Origin: an uncultured Paracoccaceae bacterium
Lineage (GTDB): Bacteria > Pseudomonadota > Alphaproteobacteria > Rhodobacterales > Rhodobacteraceae
DNA: 64,000 bases
Assembly: GCA_947489705.1 (NCBI GenBank)
Contig: CANLEQ010000005.1
Span: 1-64,000 of the forward strand
Reading direction: 5' to 3'
This document shows positions 62,845 through 64,000 of the stretch, piece by piece; the stretch's first letter is position 1, and each line of letters starts with the position of its first letter. Below the pieces are notes generated by a model, which saw nothing but the letters and a program-made list of their open reading frames with translations, did not search any database and had not been told where the DNA came from. The translations under genes were made by a program, and so were the position numbers.

Positions 62845-64000
62845 ATGAAAGACGGCCCCACGGATATCGACGCGGTAGAATCCCAGGAATGGCAGGAGGC
62901 GATCGAGGACGTGATCGCGCGCGACGGGGCGGACCGGGCGCATTACCTTCTCGACAAGGCGGTGCAGCAGGCGCGCGCGCATGGCGCGACCTTGCCGTTC
63001 TCGGCCACGACGCCCTACCAGAACACGATCCCCGCGGATGACCTGCTTGAGATCCCGGGCGATGCCGAGATGGAAAAGCGCATCCGCAGCATCAACCGCT
63101 GGAACGCGATGGCCACGATCGTGCGAGCCAACAAGGCCTCCGACGGGATCGGCGGGCATATCGCTTCATTCGCGTCGTCGGCGGTGATGTACGATCTGGG
63201 GCTCAACCATTTCTGGCGCGCGAAGTCCGAGGATCACGGCGGCGATCTTGTGTTCTTCCAGGGCCACGTCATCCCGGGCATCTACGCGCGTTCCTTCATG
63301 GAAGGCCGGCTGAGCGAGGAGGATCTGTCGCAGTTCCGGATGGAGACCGGCGGCAAGGGGCTCAGCTCCTATCCGCATCCGTGGCTGATGCCGGAATACT
63401 GGCAGTTCCCGACCGTCTCGATGGGGCTCGGGCCGCTCATGGCGATCTACCAGGCGCGATTCATGAAATACATGGAGAATCGCGGCCTGATCGAGAAGTC
63501 CGACCGCAAGGTCTGGTGCTTCCTCGGCGACGGCGAGATGGACGAGCCGGAAAGCCTCGGCGCCATCAACCTCGCCGCGCGCGAAAAGCTCGACAACCTG
63601 ATTTTCGTGGTGAACTGCAACCTCCAGCGGCTCGACGGGCCGGTGCGCGGCAACCACAAGATCGTGCAGGAGCTCGAAGGATCGTTCCGCGGCGCCGGCT
63701 GGGAGGTCTTCAAGGTCCTCTGGGGCCGCGGCTGGGACGACCTCTTGGAGCGCGACGTCTCGGGCAAGCTGCGCCAGCTGATGGACGAGACGGTCGACGG
63801 CGACTACCAGACGTTCAAGTCCCGCGACGGCGCCTATATCCGCGAGCATTTCTTCGGCAAGTATCCCGAAACCGCCGCGCTGGTCGAGGACTGGACCGAC
63901 GAGGAGGTCTTCGCGCTGCGCCGCGGCGGCCATGACGCGCGCAAGGTCTATACCGCCTACAAGCGCGCGACCGAAACGCAGGGCAAACCGTCGTGCCTGC
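62845..64000 (+). CDS. aceE: pyruvate dehydrogenase E1 (homodimeric), 5' part
   Basis: First 385 codons of the homodimeric E1 that decarboxylates pyruvate with thiamine diphosphate in the pyruvate dehydrogenase complex; the gene runs past the window end (full length about 880 residues). The start MKDGPTDIDAVES is ATG 62845 with AGGGAAG upstream. Seen: HIASFASSAVMYDLGLNHFWR, the TPP-binding GDGEMDEPES (about 228-237) and NCNLQRLDGPVRGN. This is AceE rather than the PdhA/PdhB heterotetramer more usual in alphaproteobacteria. Confidence 0.96.
   Translation, partial: MKDGPTDIDAVESQEWQEAIEDVIARDGADRAHYLLDKAVQQARAHGATLPFSATTPYQNTIPADDLLEIPGDAEMEKRIRSINRWNAMATIVRANKASDGIGGHIASFASSAVMYDLGLNHFWRAKSEDHGGDLVFFQGHVIPGIYARSFMEGRLSEEDLSQFRMETGGKGLSSYPHPWLMPEYWQFPTVSMGLGPLMAIYQARFMKYMENRGLIEKSDRKVWCFLGDGEMDEPESLGAINLAAREKLDNLIFVVNCNLQRLDGPVRGNHKIVQELEGSFRGAGWEVFKVLWGRGWDDLLERDVSGKLRQLMDETVDGDYQTFKSRDGAYIREHFFGKYPETAALVEDWTDEEVFALRRGGHDARKVYTAYKRATETQGKPSCL

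Overview
The window is high-GC chromosomal DNA from an alphaproteobacterium, most likely a member of the Rhodobacteraceae (roseobacter/Rhodobacter lineage). The evidence is the gene order (recJ-glpX-hom; nrdR-ribD-ribE-ribBA-ribH-nusB; fdxA-carD; cobS/cobT), an RpoH-type sigma factor, several small proteins of the kind found in this family, and a tRNA-His with the alphaproteobacterial A73 and no encoded G-1. The organism is inferred from these features; no species is claimed. Nearly everything is ordinary housekeeping DNA with tight ATGA/GTGA gene overlaps. In this GC-rich DNA the long antisense frames are shadows of the real genes.

Layout. 1-2213: a small minus-strand cassette of unfamiliar genes, one resembling a phage terminase small subunit, behind a near-consensus promoter, lying against the 3' end of tRNA-Glu. 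This is the one clearly accessory region. 2214-7078: tRNA-Glu, recJ, glpX, hom, a small lipoprotein. 7198-11147: membrane protein, a detached three-gene TadE/TadE/TadG-like unit, another lipoprotein. 11259-15352: dnaG and rpoD. 15346-17516: DedA-like protein, YjbQ, secreted protein, SDR. 17670-22466: nrdR, riboflavin genes, nusB, two tiny membrane proteins. 22467-24481: a ClpP/SppA-like periplasmic protein paired with a coiled-coil membrane protein. 24482-24826: a gene-free block that folds like a structured RNA (6S-like). 24827-28070: mmcB, tRNA-His, rluD, rpoH. 28182-35216: oxidoreductase, oligoendopeptidase F, amidohydrolase, ATP-dependent DNA ligase with its exonuclease, and a BLUF photoreceptor.

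35359-39432 holds the circularly permuted ATP-grasp / alpha-E / transglutaminase / Anbu-protease cluster. Then follow a lipase-like hydrolase and an SCP2 protein, a TPR protein, an outer-membrane beta-barrel, a SUV3-type helicase with a long proline-rich tail, an S4 protein, fdxA, carD, cobS/cobT, a Kef-type antiporter, an 878-residue GspL/PilM-to-GspC/PilP-like single-pass protein, a SIMPL protein and metY (to 55658). 55740-64000: VOC protein, tRNA-Tyr, rlmB, a CoA-binding protein, a histidine-gene neighbourhood in three pieces (hisE-hisF, hisA, hisH-hisB) broken by plus-strand genes, and the first 385 codons of aceE.

The strongest leads for something unusual are the terminase-like cassette with its operator-like promoter, the structured RNA block at 24.5-24.7 kb, the fused GspL/GspC-like protein, the degenerate RibA half of RibBA, a parS-like 18-bp palindrome at 57737, the BLUF protein, and the palindrome inside the rpoH promoter.
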